Assembly: GCA_024278655.1 (NCBI GenBank)
Contig: JAJRSV010000048.1
Coordinates: 1-7,747 of the forward strand
Length of the DNA stretch: 7,747 nt
DNA from: Bacteroidota bacterium
GTDB lineage: Bacteria; Bacteroidota; Ignavibacteria; Ignavibacteriales; Ignavibacteriaceae
Direction of reading: 5' to 3'
Positions 6,663-7,747 of the stretch are shown here, in pieces (the first letter of the stretch is position 1; every line of letters starts with the position of its first letter). The notes under the pieces are model-generated. The model made no database searches. It saw only the letters and a program-made list of their open reading frames with translations, and was not told where the DNA came from. The translations under genes were made by a program, and so were the position numbers.

Positions 6663-7316
6663 ATGATTAGTATGAAAAAGATAATTATAAGCATAATATT
6701 ACTAATTCCGTTTCTAAATGTAAACGGACAGGGAATTGGCGAATTAGCGCCGGAAAAACCGCCCAAAATTTTTCCTCCGAACGCGTGGGGTTTTGATATT
6801 ATGATTGGCGAAAGCGGTTTCGGTTTAGGCGGATTTTACAGGCACAACTTCAATAATACACTTACCATGTTCACCGACATTTCTTTTTCCGAATCGAAGG
6901 ACGAACGTGAATTTGAGTTTGTTGATATTTACGGCAATACTTTTACGGTGGGAAAGAAAAACAGAATATTCCAGGTGCCCGTTACTGTTGGTTTGCAGTA
7001 CAGATTATTCGAAAGGGAATTAGCCGATAATCTTCGTCCTTATATTACGGGAGGAATCGGACCATCGGTGGTTATTACCACACCGTACAACATGGAGTTT
7101 TTCAACTCTTTCGGCGAAGCTTCGGTTAAGTTTGCCGCCGGAGGTTATGTTGGTGCCGGTGCAAATTTTGGGTTAGACGATAGAAATTTAGTCGGGATAA
7201 GTTTCCGGTATTACATAATAAAATTTTTCGGCGACGGTGTTGAGAGTCTTGAGGGAAGATTTAAAGACACAATCGGCGGGTTCTTTGTAGCGCTTAATAT
7301 TGGGTTTATGTATTAG
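6663..7316 (+). CDS. Small outer-membrane beta-barrel protein
   Basis: The 217-residue product begins with a signal peptide (MKKIIISIILLIPFLNVNGQ, at residues 4-23). A short proline-rich linker (APEKPPKIFPP, 29-39) follows. The remainder consists of alternating hydrophobic/polar, glycine- and aromatic-rich strands separated by turns: WGFDIMIG, GLGGFYRHNF, LTMFTDISFSES, RIFQVPVTVGLQYRLF, LRPYITGGIGPSVVI, KFAAGGYVGAGANFG, LVGISFRYYII and GGFFVALNIGFMY. The last strand ends in an aromatic residue (Tyr217), as expected for a beta-signal recognised by the BAM assembly machinery. Size and strand count suggest about eight strands, like the OmpA/OmpW or PorT-like 'outer membrane beta-barrel' families. 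No specific family or ligand is recognised. ATG 6663 and ATG 6672 are both possible. Neither has a clear Shine-Dalgarno site, and 6672 gives the more usual MKK signal-peptide start. The gene is transcribed away from the methyltransferase operon and appears monocistronic. Confidence 0.85.
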   Translation: MISMKKIIISIILLIPFLNVNGQGIGELAPEKPPKIFPPNAWGFDIMIGESGFGLGGFYRHNFNNTLTMFTDISFSESKDEREFEFVDIYGNTFTVGKKNRIFQVPVTVGLQYRLFERELADNLRPYITGGIGPSVVITTPYNMEFFNSFGEASVKFAAGGYVGAGANFGLDDRNLVGISFRYYIIKFFGDGVESLEGRFKDTIGGFFVALNIGFMY

Positions 7317-7428
7317 CAAACCACCCCGATTTCAATCTTCTGCAATAGCTTCCAATACTTAATCCAAACTGTAAAGCAATTCATGATTTACAAATCCTAA
7401 TACCTAACCCGGATAAATATTAGAAAGA

Positions 7429-7541
7429 CAAATTTCAAAAATCAATTTGCAAATTAAATTCAAATCTCAATTACTAGAATTCCAAACTATTTTTGAACAT
7501 TAATATTTTGAATTTGGATATTATTTGAATTTTGGGATTTG
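7429..7541. repeat. AT-rich imperfect inverted repeat built of CAAATTnCAAA-like words
   Basis: The outer arms CAAATTTCAAAAATCAA (7429-7445) and TTGAATTTTGGGATTTG (7525-7541) pair at 14 of 17 positions. Further inside, AAATTCAAAT-type words on the left face ATTTGAATTT-type words on the right. The repeat could form a long weak hairpin. Similar AT-rich palindromes of 'caaattcaaa' words recur in intergenic regions of related genomes, as far as I recall. Low sequence complexity makes some pairing expected by chance. Confidence 0.45.
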
Positions 7542-7560
7542 CTATTAGTTATTTTCTACC

Positions 7561-7608
7561 TTAAAGCTGTCTTCTTTGTTTGAGATATTTTCTGTTAAAT
7601 ATTTTCAT
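7561..7608 (-). pseudogene. Possible N-terminal remnant of a DUF559-type gene (15 codons)
   Basis: The minus strand reads ATG at 7608 through MKIFNRKYLKQRRQL to TAA at 7561. This resembles the usual opening of DUF559 (very-short-patch-repair endonuclease-like) proteins of Bacteroidota relatives, which often begin with M-K-I-x-N-R-K-x-L-K and then R-R-x-x-L-R. After the stop the similarity ends and the AT-rich inverted repeat begins, so the body of the gene would be lost. Just upstream on the same strand lies the GC-rich hairpin. The match is short and recognised from memory, so a chance peptide cannot be excluded. Confidence 0.3.
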
Positions 7609-7638
7609 ACCAAACAAAACAAAAATGCAAAACAATTT

Positions 7639-7659
7639 CCCCTCCTCGCTGAGGAGGGG
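7639..7659. repeat. Perfect GC-rich hairpin (9-bp stem, 3-base loop), REP-like
   Basis: CCCCTCCTC (7639-7647), loop GCT, and GAGGAGGGG (7651-7659) pair perfectly, standing out in an otherwise AT-rich region. There is no T tract after it on either strand, so it is not a standard terminator. Hairpins with CCCCTCC arms are a familiar dispersed intergenic repeat type in Bacteroidota genomes. Assignment to a specific family is inference. Confidence 0.65.
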
Positions 7660-7747
7660 TCGGCTTTAGAGACTGTGTGAAAATTAATAATCAAGGGAAG
7701 GTTTAGAATCAGAAGAAAATTTAACACCAGATTTTTTTAATAAAGAA

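Larger units (their letters stand above)
7317..7747. other. 430-bp gene-free, AT-rich region rich in repeats
   Basis: No intact coding sequence is convincing here on either strand. The stretch from 7317 to about 7428 shows nothing recognisable, and no intrinsic terminator follows the barrel gene stop. The rest holds an AT-rich inverted repeat, a short possible gene remnant on the minus strand and a GC-rich hairpin, each listed separately. The last 80 bases are AT-rich and end in a T tract (7732-7738) without an adjoining stem. Confidence 0.6.

Noticed and set aside
7639..7659. Hairpin as terminator of the beta-barrel gene
   Set aside because: It is more than 320 bases past the stop and has no T tract on either side.

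Overview
The window looks like a chromosomal segment of an Ignavibacteria-type bacterium (Bacteroidota/Chlorobi group). The main evidence is two proteins ending in type IX secretion (T9SS, Por) C-terminal sorting domains. One carries the N-Y-P-N-P-F-N-P-S-T-K-I linker that is very common in that class. Supporting evidence is an upstream sequence fitting the Bacteroidota promoter consensus (TTTG, about 19 bases, TAnnTTTG), weak or absent Shine-Dalgarno sites at most starts, and moderately low GC. The genus cannot be read from the sequence.

Layout. Bases 2-148 (+) are the last 48 codons of a secreted or surface protein. A 150-bp imperfect palindrome (164-313) follows, packed with TCTTnGTG-like units. 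Next comes a minus-strand gene (321-2255) for a secreted M43-family zinc metalloprotease with a T9SS tail, so two T9SS cargo genes converge on the palindrome. A three-gene minus-strand block runs from 6605 to 2336: a TPMT-like methyltransferase, a CYTH/class IV cyclase-like protein and a 1050-residue AddB-type nuclease. Their stops and starts overlap (TGATG, ATGA), so they are probably one translationally coupled operon. The metalloprotease lies downstream on the same strand, but after an 80-bp gap that holds a good candidate promoter of its own. Divergent from the operon across about 57 bp is a plus-strand gene (6663-7316) for a small outer-membrane beta-barrel protein. The last 430 bp contain no intact gene. 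They hold an AT-rich inverted repeat, a possible 15-codon remnant of a DUF559-type gene, and a perfect GC-rich hairpin.

How the genes fit together. The outer part of the window encodes envelope and secreted functions (two T9SS cargos and a barrel). The central operon is cytoplasmic and combines small-molecule methylation, a triphosphate-binding fold and DNA-end processing. I see no clear functional link among its three products, and the AddA helicase-nuclease partner is not in the window. I found no convincing new system. The most noteworthy items are the repeat elements, the AddB-like protein lacking a Walker A motif and lying apart from AddA, and the altered zinc motif of the protease.
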